DNA from: Onthophagus taurus
Lineage: Eukaryota; Arthropoda; Insecta; Coleoptera; Scarabaeidae
NCBI RefSeq assembly: GCF_036711975.1
Contig: NC_091968.1
Coordinates: 5,890,001 to 5,954,000 of the forward strand
DNA length: 64,000 bases
Direction: 5' to 3'
Under the pieces are notes generated by a model. That model did no database searches. It was not told the origin of the DNA and saw nothing but the letters and a program-made list of their open reading frames with translations. Below, one piece after another: positions 12,272-22,590 of the stretch. The position numbers and the translations under genes are program-made. Numbering within the stretch: the first letter of the stretch is position 1; each line of letters opens with the position of its first letter.

Positions 12272-12312
12272 TAGTCTAACATGTTTCGATATAATATCCT
12301 CATCAGAGACGT
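12272..12312 (-). ncRNA. Hammerhead-ribozyme-like motif 1
   Basis: Minus strand: GTCT, CTGATGA (12306-12300), then a 12-nt stem II region G-GAT-ATTAT-ATC, GAAAC (12287-12283), the self-complementary stem III ACATGT, U17, then AGAC. Stem I pairs GTCT with AGAC. The conserved core residues are present; one unpaired base sits between A9 and stem II. Penelope-like elements are known to carry such motifs. Confidence 0.55.
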
Positions 12313-12552
12313 GTGTCAGGTTGTGTTGTGAAAATTAACATTCAAATCTAGTTAGATTGATTAACGTTAAACAATAAAAATAATGAACAAAATTAAAAAC
12401 TTTCAACTGAAGTGATGCGCAATTTGTTACCATATAATAAAATAATTTTAGTAGTAGAGACAAAATGATGACGATTCGAGTAAACATTTTTGAAGAAAAT
12501 AATCTAGAGTTTGATTTGTACTTTTAAACTGGTTTTTATTTTATATAGAATT

Positions 12553-12596
12553 TAAGTCTAACCAGTTTCGGCCCTTGGCCATCTTCAGAGACTCTA
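12553..12596 (-). ncRNA. Hammerhead-ribozyme-like motif 2
   Basis: Minus strand: GAGTCT, CTGAAGA (12588-12582), U, stem II GGCC-AAG-GGCC, GAAAC (12569-12565), stem III ACTGGT, U17, AGACTT. Stem I pairs GAGTCT with AGACTT (complementary over at least 5 bp) and stem II is a clean 4-bp GC stem. As in motif 1, one base is left over between the CUGANGA box and stem II. Confidence 0.6.
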
Positions 12597-12939
12597 CAAA
12601 TAGATTAACATCTCTCATCTTATCCATTTTACAAACAAGTTTCTTAATATTTCTTTTTGTTTTGTTAAAAACGTCGAAATCAGATTATTAGTTACTAATT
12701 TACAAAATTAAAGTTGTAAAATGGAATTAAGGATGAAGTGTTATAAGTTTACAGGTTAAAATTTAAGAATGCTCTTTTTTAACAAAAGGAATATTAAGAA
12801 ACTTGGAAAAAATTCAAGCATCATCATGTGGCTTAAAAATCGACGATTTTTTTTAATCAATGTAAAATGACCCAAAAAGCACGTTAAAAATAAAAAGAAA
12901 GTGCGGAAAAGTGACTAACGCTAGATTAACTTCAGTTAT

Positions 12940-13555
12940 AAAACTTCTATTATATGATAATTGATAACTAACTTCAGGTTTAAAATGTCAACCTCAATTT
13001 TGACATATTTGTAATCTTCGTTAAAAATCCTTTAAAATGAGTCCAAACAAGATACGTTTAATTCCTATATTACTCGAGATATAAGCAACTTCCGGTTTGA
13101 AATGTGAATGTTACAAAAACAAAAATATAATAAAAAATTAAGGTTGGTATTAATATTTAAAAATTAAATTGCTATCTTCATTGTTGCTAACTTAGGGTTT
13201 AACGTTTTTTATTCTAACTTTTTTGTTTTTTGAGATAAATTCGTCAAGTTTGGACTCATTTTAATGGTTTTTTAATGAAGATGACAAATATGTCAAAATT
13301 GACGTTGATGTTTCAAACCGGAAGTGATTGTATTTCCATTAATATTAAAGTTAAATATGTCGAGTTTCGACTTATTTAACAGGATTTTTTATGAAGTTGA
13401 CGAATATGTCAAAATTAAAGGTTGAAAGTTCGAGGTTTTTTGAGATAAATGCGTCAAGTTTGAACTCACTTTAAAGGTTATTTTATGAAGATTACGAATA
13501 TAATAATAAAATTAAAGTTGACATTGACAACTGAAAGTTTTATTCACGATTAGAC
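12940..13555. repeat. Degenerate tandem repeat
   Basis: Recurring blocks of TTTGAGATAAATNCGTCAAG, GGACTCATTTTAA and TATGAAGATGACGAATATGTC with diverged spacing of roughly 125 bp. No gene. Confidence 0.55.
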
Positions 13556-14100
13556 CGAGAACTAGAAACATTCGGATTTAGTCCCATGTCTCTCAAGACG
13601 GCTAAACCCGAATGATTTTCTATTATAAAAAATTAAATCAATGAAATAACGATGAAAAATGTTTTATTTTTATTTTTGTGTACAGTTGTCCTTCTTCTGG
13701 CACGACTAAAGATTAAAATACGATACAAAGAAGTTATATAAGATTATTATTGAAATTAAGATTCAGAAAACCCTTGAAAATCCCTTCACATTCTTAAAAA
13801 ATTCTTTTAAAAAATTCAAAAAATATATTTACCGTTGAAGGTTAATGATGAGGGTTCATGCTTATTATTTTAGGCATGTTACAAGTTGAAACAATTCGAA
13901 AAGGGCTGCAAAATATAATCCCAACTCAAAATTTATACCTGAAGGGAGAGTTAATTTTTGTAGAAATAATTGCTTAAAATTTAATTAAATATCATCGAAG
14001 TATTTCTGTAAATTAATTAAAAAATATTAGATCAGGGCAATGATCAGGGCAATGATTCTAGTTCTAGGTCTAGTGTTAGTTCTAGTTTTAGTGCAATAAA
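13555..14100. repeat. Palindromic CTAGAACTAG copies and AT-rich filler
   Basis: One hairpin at about 13556-13616 (ACATTCGGATTTAG / CTAAACCCGAATG) and arm fragments at 14050-14097 (CTAGTTCTAGGTCTAGTG). The sequence between has no recognisable feature. Confidence 0.65.
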
Positions 14101-14150
14101 AATATCCAACATAGTGATATCTCATGCTAACTAGCGCATTTAATCTATTT

Positions 14151-14196
14151 GTAGAGTCTCTGAAGATGGCCAAGGACCGAAACTAGTTAGACTTAA
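14151..14196 (+). ncRNA. Hammerhead-ribozyme-like motif 3
   Basis: Plus strand: GAGTCT (14154-14159), CTGAAGA (14160-14166), stem II region around GGCCAAGGACC, GAAAC (14179-14183), palindromic stem III ACTAGT, U17 (14188), AGACT (14189-14193) complementary to AGTCT. The predicted cleavage point is after 14188. It is the inverted partner of motif 2. Confidence 0.58.
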
Positions 14197-14619
14197 ATTC
14201 TATATAAAATAAAAGACAAAATAAAACGACACTGGCCCGAAATTGTAGGTTCATCTATTTTTCTATTGTAGAATTTCTTGGTGTATCTAAGTGTGGTATC
14301 TAATTGTAAGTCGGTTCTTAGACGTATGATGCAAATCGGACTTGAAAAACGTGATTGGCGGTTAGCTTTATCCTTTAAAACAAATGGTATTTTAGGTCTT
14401 TTGGTATTCTGCATTTTTTCTAAGATAAGTTACACCTTTATCTACCAGACAGCTTGAAAATCTCTAAAAACGATAAAATGTCGCTTAGTTAAGTGATGTA
14501 TAATGCGGTCCAATTGCACTTCCACCTTGAGCCGCAAAATTAACGTGAATTGTGTAATAAATATTGAGTTTCAGAGATAAGACATATATCAATATTGTTT
14601 TCTTTAAGTATTATTGGTA

Positions 14620-15061
14620 GTGTATATTGATGCTGACGAAAACCATTGGATTGCTGTTATTTAGACATTTTGAAACATTTAGCCGAGATTTCTTTGGCTT
14701 TAGTGCATTCGCTGGTCCAGTGTTCACCAGCGCATTTAACACATCTCGGATTTTTGTGGCAGTAAGCTTTGGTGTGGCTCCAACTTTGCCACCTTTTGCA
14801 CTGAGGCATTTGTTTTAGCTTTCTGTACTCTTCGATTTTGACACGCATTCCAAATATGTTTGTTATTATTTGATGGATTCTTTTTATATCTTCTGATGGT
14901 GCAAAATCCAAAATGTATAAAGGAAGGCATTTTCCGTTGAATAACTTTTCCAATGAGGTATCCTCACAGATAAAAATCACACATGGACAAATGTATATGG
15001 AATGTCTGAAATAATCTTCTGGCTGGGCCGTAGATACACCAAGGATGCTCAATCGCTTCAT
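14620..15061 (-). pseudogene. Jockey/X-element-like ORF1 (gag) zinc-knuckle relic
   Basis: Minus-strand stretch with LPLYILDFAPSEDIKRIHQI and the CCHC-type run AYCHKNPRCVKCAGEHWTSE, as in nucleic-acid-binding ORF1 proteins of Jockey-clade elements. The first expected cysteine pair is altered (CKRWQ) and the reading frame ends at a premature stop after KCFKMSK. A second, plus-strand copy of the same ORF is at 40400-40740. It lies just past the 3' end of Pkd2-B. Confidence 0.75.
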
Positions 15062-15230
15062 TCTGCTGATAATGTGCGTGTTTGAGATAGAACATGTGCT
15101 GTTTTGATAATATAACTACTTGGGACAAGTCAACAAGCTATTGGAGATGTATATAGCTTTGGGTGTGCTAATTAAGAAAAATGTTGAACGTTTAAGTTAA
15201 CATTTATTGAAAACAATTTAAATCATATAC

Positions 15231-18200
15231 TCAGTATTTCCTAACACTTTCTAAAGAATTTAATCGTTTCAATAAAGCCTCCAGTTTATCAGAAATAACA
15301 GCCATAACTGCTTCGATTTTATCCAAACGTTGTTGCTGCCTAAAAATGAGCAAGAAAAGCAATCAAGATTAAAAAATGAATTCAAAGTTGTCTTTTTACC
15401 CAACAAATTCGTCCATTGGAATAATTGGGGCGATGTTTTGACCTGTTACGGAGGATTTTCTGGGTTCGGCAGATTCCTTTTTGGTTGCTTCAAAAAAATT
15501 GTTAAATTAAATAAACTTATTTTTGAATAAGATTACCAGATTCCGTTTCACCAAATGATCCTTTTAACGCATCTATTAACAAGGCTACATCTCTAACGCG
15601 AGCATCTGCGTTTTTCTCAATTTTATAACGTGCTAAAAAAGTGTCGATGTCTAATTTTGAATAACCACATCTACAAATTTATCATTAATATCATTAAAAT
15701 AAAAATTTTAAAAAGAAATTGTTGAGACCCTCTTAAAATTAAAACAATATTTTCAACTGTTGCGTTATCATCGTTCATTTTCACCATAGCTCTAGGAGTA
15801 CAAGCTCCACATCCACAATCGGTGAAAAAGTTGTACAAACCGCGACGCCAAAAACTAATTCTTTCTATTTGTGTGGGAGCCACGTCCATTTCAGTTTTAA
15901 CATCGCTATAAGTATCACTTATAATCGCCAAAAACATATTCTAAAAAAATCTTTTTTGATCATGTTTTAAGTACTCGTAGATTTATTTACGATTAAAACG
16001 AAGAAAACCAAAAATATAAATAAGATGAAATAAATTGGGGCTAAAATTCTGTGTGCTTTCTCGATTTCCGCATAATCAAAATCGCCCAAAATTGTTCTAA
16101 GTAAAGTAAACATCGAAACCCCAAATCCGGAAAAGGCTGGAACTTGAGTTCCAAAAATTAAATAACCCAATTCAGCGAAAGAAACGAAAATTAATAAAAA
16201 CATTATAGAAAAACCGAGTACGTCTTTGGCGGACTAAAAAAATAAAATCAATAATTCTTTAACAAAAAATAAATATATAATAATTACGCGTTTAATTGTT
16301 CTTGTTAAATGCCGCATTGTCTTATCAATATTAATAAATTGAAACAATTTCAATGTAGCAACAAAAAGGCAAACGGCTTGAACGTTTTTTATCACCATTT
16401 CGTTTCGGGAAACTTTCGCAAACGAATTATATTGCGTTATTGATTTTCCCACTTTTTCCATAAGCGCGGTTACAACGATATGTTGATACAATATACATAT
16501 AAAATATGCGAGCGATGTCTAAAACACAAAAAAGGAAAAAAATTTAACTGAATAAAAATAAAAAAAACATCACTTTACCACGACGATTAAAACATCGATG
16601 TAATTCGTAATTTGATTGAAATAATAAAACTTTAAAAAGATTACTTCGCGAATTTCCTCTGCTAAATAAAACAACACGAAACAAAAAAAAACTATTTCAC
16701 AACCGAGAACGATATGATCTAGGATTGTGAAGTATCTTATTAGTTTCATTGTACGAAAATATATGTTGGGTAAAACGCCACCTGTTGGTGGTAATTCAAA
16801 AACAATTCTGTAAGAAAATGTAAATCAAATATGTGTATATCTATAAATAATGAAAATATGGTAAAATCTCGATATAACGGACCTAGTTAGAACTGAATTC
16901 AAATATAATTTATTGAAATAAAGGTGGAACTAGAACACTAGACCTAGAAGTAGATAAGAAATACCGGTTCTGGAGCTGGAGCAGCTCCATGTGACGTCAC
17001 CGTCCAATGTTATAAGTATAGGAAAAGTGACCAACTTAAATCTGGGGGGCCAAAAAGTAACTGATTTAGGTTGGTATTGAAAAAGTAACTAGGTCTGGCG
17101 ACTTTTAGTGTTAGTTCTTAAGATTAGAACTAACACTAGACCTAGAACTAGACCTAGGTCTAGTGTTAGTTCTAATTTTACTAGTTCTAATTTTTTTAGT
17201 TTCTAATTCTAGAAACATTCGGATTTAGCCGTGCGTCTAAAGACGCGTGTGTATGTTGAGACGGTTTTGTGCACGGTGTTCTCGTGCTATTTTTCTCCAA
17301 ATGGATGCATCGAAGACTTCAAAAGGCTCCTATATAACATTGGAATTCATATCCAACAAAAGAAGGAAAGGATAATACTGGGGGGCGACCTAAATCCCAA
17401 AACCCATCTGATAGGCTCTGGGACAATTAACCAGAGGGGAAAGGTTCTAGAAGACTGGATAATGGCAACCAATCTAGTGATATTAAACAAGGGGAAGACA
17501 TCCACCTTCGTAGGACATGCAGGTATGTCTATAATAGATTTTACGGCTGCTATGGAAGAAGATTTAGAAAATTTTAGCGATCACCGAACAATTAGATTCG
17601 AAGTTGGTAAATTGATTTCATCGGCGCCTCCAACGGAAGAACGAAAGGGTTGGATAGTTACGAAAAAAGATCGTAAAAGGTATAAAGAAAATTGCGTCAA
17701 CCTATTCCCTGCGAATGTAAACAGAAGCCCCGAATAAATAATTTCGAATATAAATGAAGTATGCGACGATCATTTCAAAAAAAGAAGTCTTAAGACTTAA
17801 GTCTTAAGTCTTAGATTACGAAGAAACGTCGCGAGGATGAGGGCTAAACAAGCAGTGCAGACGAATGATGTTGATGAAGCAATGAGGTTACACAAGCAGC
17901 TAAAAAGGAACTAAAAGCACTAATCTTTAAAAGCAAGGAGGAAAAGTGGAAGGAGCTGTTGGAACACAGCCACTTCCACGGCCACTTCCAACACAGAACA
18001 GAGGAAACAAGGAAACAGATAGAAAAACTTTTCCCGAGACATGAAAAAATTGAGTGGTCCAGGAAGGATAATAGAACGGAAGTAACACCTTTCACTAAGC
18101 AAGAACTCGAAGTTCTTGGTGATTCTTGGTTCTTGATGATCTCAGAAGTGGCCGTAACAAAGACACGTAAAAAGATGCAAGGAAGGGCACCAGGACCGGA

Positions 18201-21200
18201 TGGTTCACGCCAGCAATCCTAGTAGCAACAGTTGAAGGAAACATAGATACGTTTGTCAAAATATGTAATACCTGCCTAACTCATGGTTATTTTCCAAAAC
18301 AATGGAAAATTACAAATCTAGTTCTGGTAGAAAAACCAAGTAAAGGTACGACCGGGAGCGTTTCATACAGACCGATTTGTCTGGAGGATGCGATGGGGAA
18401 GCTGCTGGAATTGCTAATAAGGGCACGATTGAAAACTGAAATCGACGAGAAGGACATGCTGCATAAAGAGCAGTACGGTTTCAGGCAACGCAGATCAACT
18501 ATAGACGCAATCAGCAGGATACAAGGAATCGTCGACTGTATCAAGAGAAAGGCCTTCCAACATCAAGAGCTGTGCGTGATGGTAACACTCGACATAGAAA
18601 ATGCGTTTAACTCTGCCACATGGCGGGGAATTATTAGAGCCCTAGAAGACGGTAACGTAAGCGAGTATCTCATACGAATAATAAAATCCTACCTATCCGA
18701 GAGAGAAGTAGTGGCTGTAAACGGTGACAGATTTGAAATAACATACGGGGTACCTCAGGGCTCGATACTTGGCCCAACATTATGGAATGTCTTTTACGAT
18801 AAAGTCTTAAGAACGGAGATGGAAGAAGGTGTGAATTTAGTGGCCTACGCCGACGATTTGGCGGTGGTTATTACAGGAAGGACAAAAACGATTGTAGAGG
18901 AAAAAGCCAGCTATGCTGTAGAGAGAGTGGTGGAGAGGTTAAACTCCATGGGTGTCAGTATCGCTGCCCATAAGACTGAAATTGTAGTCCTGCAGTGGAG
19001 AAGAAAAGCCCGAAAAATGAATGTAAGGGTTAGGGGCCCAGATTATGGAGAGCGTGCAAATGGTCAAGTATCTGGGGGTTTTCCTCGACATAGACATGAG
19101 GATGACTTCTCACGTCAGGAAAGTGGCGGAAAAGCCACTAAAATAGCCAACATGAATGCGCAGAATAATGCCGAATATCGGCGGTCCAAGAGGTAGTAAA
19201 AGGAAACTTCTAGCATATACGGTTCTATCAGCAATGCTGTATGCCGCACCAACATGGGGTCGGACAATGAAGTATAAGTATTACAGGAATTTACTGCAAT
19301 CAGTAAGCAGGAAATTGGCAATCGGAGTAATGTCGGCCGCTAGTGTGGAGGTAATAGCGGGCATGCCCCCAGTCGATCTATTGGTGGAATAGCGAATGAC
19401 CATATATGAGGAGGGAAGAGAAGGGAAGGAAGAGGCAAGGTGGACGCTGTGGCGCAAATGGCAGGACAGGTGGGAAGTTTATGATGGATGGGCTAAGGTC
19501 TTCATAGAAAACATAGAAGCATATTGTTGGTACCAACCTTTACAAGATCAGAAAGTCCGAGACAGCACACTGCTATTAAATCTTATCTGAGCGAAAGATT
19601 TGTAGAATACGAAGGTTTTCGTCATAAACTAACGAGAGGAGTGCAGGTTCTGGAACGCGGTTCTGGGGGCTTTGGAACGTCTTTTTTGATGAGCTACTAG
19701 TAAGATAATACGCAGATGAGGGTACTCGATTTATTGCTTATGCAGATAATAACTACAAATTGCTCCGGAAAAAATAGAAATCTTAGTGTTAAGAAGTCGA
19801 CACAGTACAAGGGAGATTAGTCTTAGAGTCAAAGACACAGTGATAAAAACTAAAAGCACTCTGAAGTACCTGGGAGTTACTCCGGCGAAAGACTTGCAAT
19901 TGATACAACATGTAGGTGATGCCGCAAAGAAAGCAGAGGAAACTGTATGCTTTGCATGGAATAATGGGTTTCACTCACGACCCGAGCCCAGCAAAAAGAA
20001 AATTAATCGGAGCAACCATATACGCTCAACTACTATACAGGGTGATGAAAACGGTTTATTTTACATAAAAATGAACCAATATGACGATAACATTTTTGAC
20101 CTTGACCTTATTTTCACGGTTATATGAAGGTCACGACCAATTTTTTGAATGGCACCCTGTATATTTTATTGTAAAGTTAAGGTCAAAAAATGTTGTCGTC
20201 ATATGGTATGTATGTGGAGCTTGGAAGCAAGCGTGCGAGGTCAAAATGAACATAATCAGACTAACGAAAATACAAAGAGCAATAAGCGCATATAGAACTA
20301 ACTCCACCGAGACATTGCAAGAGGTGGAAAATTATCTATGGATCTCATAATCAAATATAGAGCGGCAACCAGGGAACAAGATAAAGACCCAAAAATAACG
20401 AAGTAGGAAACACTGATGGAGTGGGAGCGCAGATGGCGAGCTGATACTGGAAAGGCTAAGTGGACTAAAAGGATAATTACAAGCCTAGGTCGATGGATAA
20501 ATAGAACCAAGTCTAGACTTATTGTTAGAATTAAAATCATTCGAGTTTACCCGCCTTGAAAGACGTGCGGCTAAATCCGAATGTTTCTAGTTCTAGGTCT
20601 AGTATTAATTCTAGTTTTACACTAGCACTATCACTAGAACCAACACAAGACCTAGAACTAGAATCATTCTGGTTTAGCCGTCTTGAGAGACGTGCGGCTA
20701 AACCCGAATGATTCTAGTTCTGGTCTACTGTTGATTCTAGTGATCTAATACTAACACTATCACTAGAACCAATACTAGACCAAGAACTAGAAATCATTTC
20801 GGTTTAGCTGTACATCTCTTAAAACGGTTATGATGAACACTTCCTTCTCCGTATTAATTCGTTATATCGAGATTTTACAATACTCACAAAATATTAGTAA
20901 ACAAATTCATATTTGGATTATAAACCGTTGTATCAACAAAAATTGCTCTAGTTTCCCTTCGAACCCACATTCCATATTTTAACCGCGATATAGTTCGAGT
21001 CGTTGTATGTTGGCTACGCCCCAATTTCGTAAAAAATCCACTTCCATCATAAGTAGCTACCCTTCCTATATAACTAGTACCTTCCAAATCATCTTCAGAT
21101 TGCCATTTAAAACTAGAAATGTAAAATTTATTAATTATAACATAATTAGGATTTTTATAATATTTTACGCTTCAATTTCTGGTCCAACAACTCCAAGAGT

Positions 21201-21882
21201 AGGTAAATCATGCGTTGAAATTGATCCCGAATGATAACTATCATAGCAAACGAGAAAAGCTCTTCGAAATCTTGGATGAGTCGTACAAGAATTATTTCGG
21301 ACGGTTACTTGACGAATCGTTGGTACCCCAATTAGTTTGTTAACGTATAAAATACCCACGTCGAATTTACTTTTTGTATCATCCTCCTCGTCGAAGAGGT
21401 TGTTGGAAAAAATAACTTTCGGGTATAAACGTTCCATGTAATACCAAAAATCGCTGACGGTGCGGATCTCGTTGAACGTCATCGTATCAAATTCGGATTT
21501 AAATTTTTGATCCGCTAATTGGCTTCGAATTGCATCTGTCATGTGGTACATGTAAGGACTTATCATTGCTAAACAAACTGCATTGAAAAAGAATTAAATA
21601 GAATCAAATAAATAAAAGTAAAAGCAAATACATACTAAATGTTAAGTTAATCCAAAATATTAAATAAATAATTGTATCTCTAGTTATTGATACTAAATAA
21701 GTTTCGCGTGATAAATGAGCCGTTTGAGCCATAACATGGGTTGTCCATGCCACTAAAAACATTAAGAAAATTAATAATTACAATTTGTTAATGTTGGGTT
21801 TCTTAAGATTAATAAAATCGTTACCTTTTTTCTCTCCTTTATTTCCGCCATCATCAGTGGGTGGTATTTTCGAACGATACAT
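15231..21882 (-). CDS. Pkd2-B: polycystin-2-like cation channel (11 exons, 684 aa)
   Basis: Exons (minus): 21882-21825, 21752-21636, 21577-21169, 21112-20888, 16807-16579, 16518-16288, 16233-15991, 15940-15729, 15670-15537, 15487-15400, 15339-15231. It has the most exons of the five and probably the ancestral layout. S1 is in exon 2; the TOP domain is in exons 3-4 with IRQVTVRNNSC...C and an NNS glycosylation site placed as in vertebrate PKD2. S2 is in exon 5 (ELPPTGGVLPN), S3-S4 in exon 6, and the pore in exon 7 with FGTQ and filter ILGDFD. FLAIISDTYSDVK starts exon 8. In S4 the second basic residue is Q (LKLFQF). The EF-hand loop has lost acidic positions (KIEKNADARVRD). The last exon encodes a coiled coil (QQQRLDKIEAVMAVISDKLE). 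Intron 4 (4.1 kb) holds R1 retrotransposon relics. The exon 8 donor GTCTCA is weak. Confidence 0.88.
16860..17240. repeat. Palindromic repeat cluster, left part
   Basis: Starts with GTAAAATCTCGATATAACGG, which is the inverted partner of CGTTATATCGAGATTTTAC at 20859-20878. It includes a TGACGTCA octamer (about 16990) and CTAGACCTAGAACTAG arms, and is interrupted by the R1 element. Confidence 0.75.
17228..19600 (+). mobile_element. R1-like non-LTR retrotransposon, 5'-truncated and broken
   Basis: An AP-type endonuclease domain in 17231-17737 shows GGDLNPKTHLIGSG, SIIDFTA and FSDHRTIRFEV. A reverse transcriptase in 18393-19196 shows ENAFNSATW, YGVPQGSILGPTLWN and the catalytic YADDLAVV. The C-terminal part continues at 19156-19590 (SAMLYAAPTWG, VEVIAGMPPVDLL). 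A frameshift near 19055 and stops between domains make it inactive. It sits inside intron 4 of Pkd2-B and in the middle of a palindromic repeat. Confidence 0.88.
19600..20490 (+). mobile_element. Second R1-like relic
   Basis: Scrambled R1 fragments in several frames: LRVKDTVIKTKSTLKYLGVT near 19830, then IQRAISAYRTNSTETLQEVE near 20270. Between them (about 20037-20210) is a small insertion bounded by CAGGGTG and CACCCTG. All frames are broken. Confidence 0.65.
20490..20880. repeat. Palindromic repeat cluster, right part
   Basis: Two full hairpins (about 20535-20592 and 20655-20722) and a partial third. The cluster ends with CGTTATATCGAGATTTTAC against exon 4 of Pkd2-B (8 bp from its donor). 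Confidence 0.8.
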
Positions 21883-22590
21883 TTTGAAAAAAACGTTTTA
21901 ATAAGTATCTTCTTTTTCAATTTAAATATAGTTTGACGTTTATTATTTATTTACTTTTAAAACGGTAATCATATGTTATTTTTAAGATCATGGCAACGTT
22001 TTTATTATCGCATTATAACTTATTTTGTTCTAGTGTTGGTGCTAGTGATCTAACACTATCACTTTGGTTGGGTTGAGTTACACTAAACCTAGAACTTGAA
22101 ATATTCAGATTTAGCCGTCTTAAGAGACGTTCGGCTAAACTCGAATGTTTCTAGATCTAGGTTGAGTGTTAGTTCTAATGCTAGTGTTAGTTCTTGTTTT
22201 AGTTATTATTCAGTGTTAGATTCTTGTACATTTTTCATTGAAATAAAACTAGAACTCACACTAGAACTAAAAACATTCGGATTTAGCCGTCTTAAGAGAC
22301 GTTCGGCTAAACCCGAATGTTTCTAGTTCTAGGTCTAGTAGTTCTAGTTTTACTTCAACGAAAAATATATAGTTCATTTTTTTTCTATAATACCTGCCAA
22401 ATTGTTGTAATGTTGGCAAAATTAACAGGGAGTTTTGTCTTATCATGTTTTGAAATAAACATGTCACACTGACATTTGAGCTTTCGTTATTCAAAAAGAA
22501 AAGGTGCATCATAAATGTTGTGGGGTGTTTATTTGCCATTTATTTACCTAGAAAAGGTGTTTTGTTCTATTTAATTACTTTGTAGTCTAT
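21883..22590. repeat. Pkd2-B 5' flank with palindromic repeats
   Basis: Sequence upstream of the Pkd2-B ATG is AT-rich to about 21990. Then come two hairpins of the CTAGAACTAG family (22085-22160 and 22255-22335) and arms to about 22370. No clear promoter motif was found. Confidence 0.7.

Larger units (their letters stand above)
12525..14210. mobile_element. Region bounded by inverted Penelope-type terminal repeats
   Basis: Left sequence at 12535-12605 (TTTTATATAGAATTTAAGTC, then hammerhead-like core) is the reverse complement of 14145-14212. The enclosed 1.6 kb is AT-rich with degenerate repeats and no coding sequence, so it may be a non-autonomous element or two ends of decayed copies. Confidence 0.5.
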
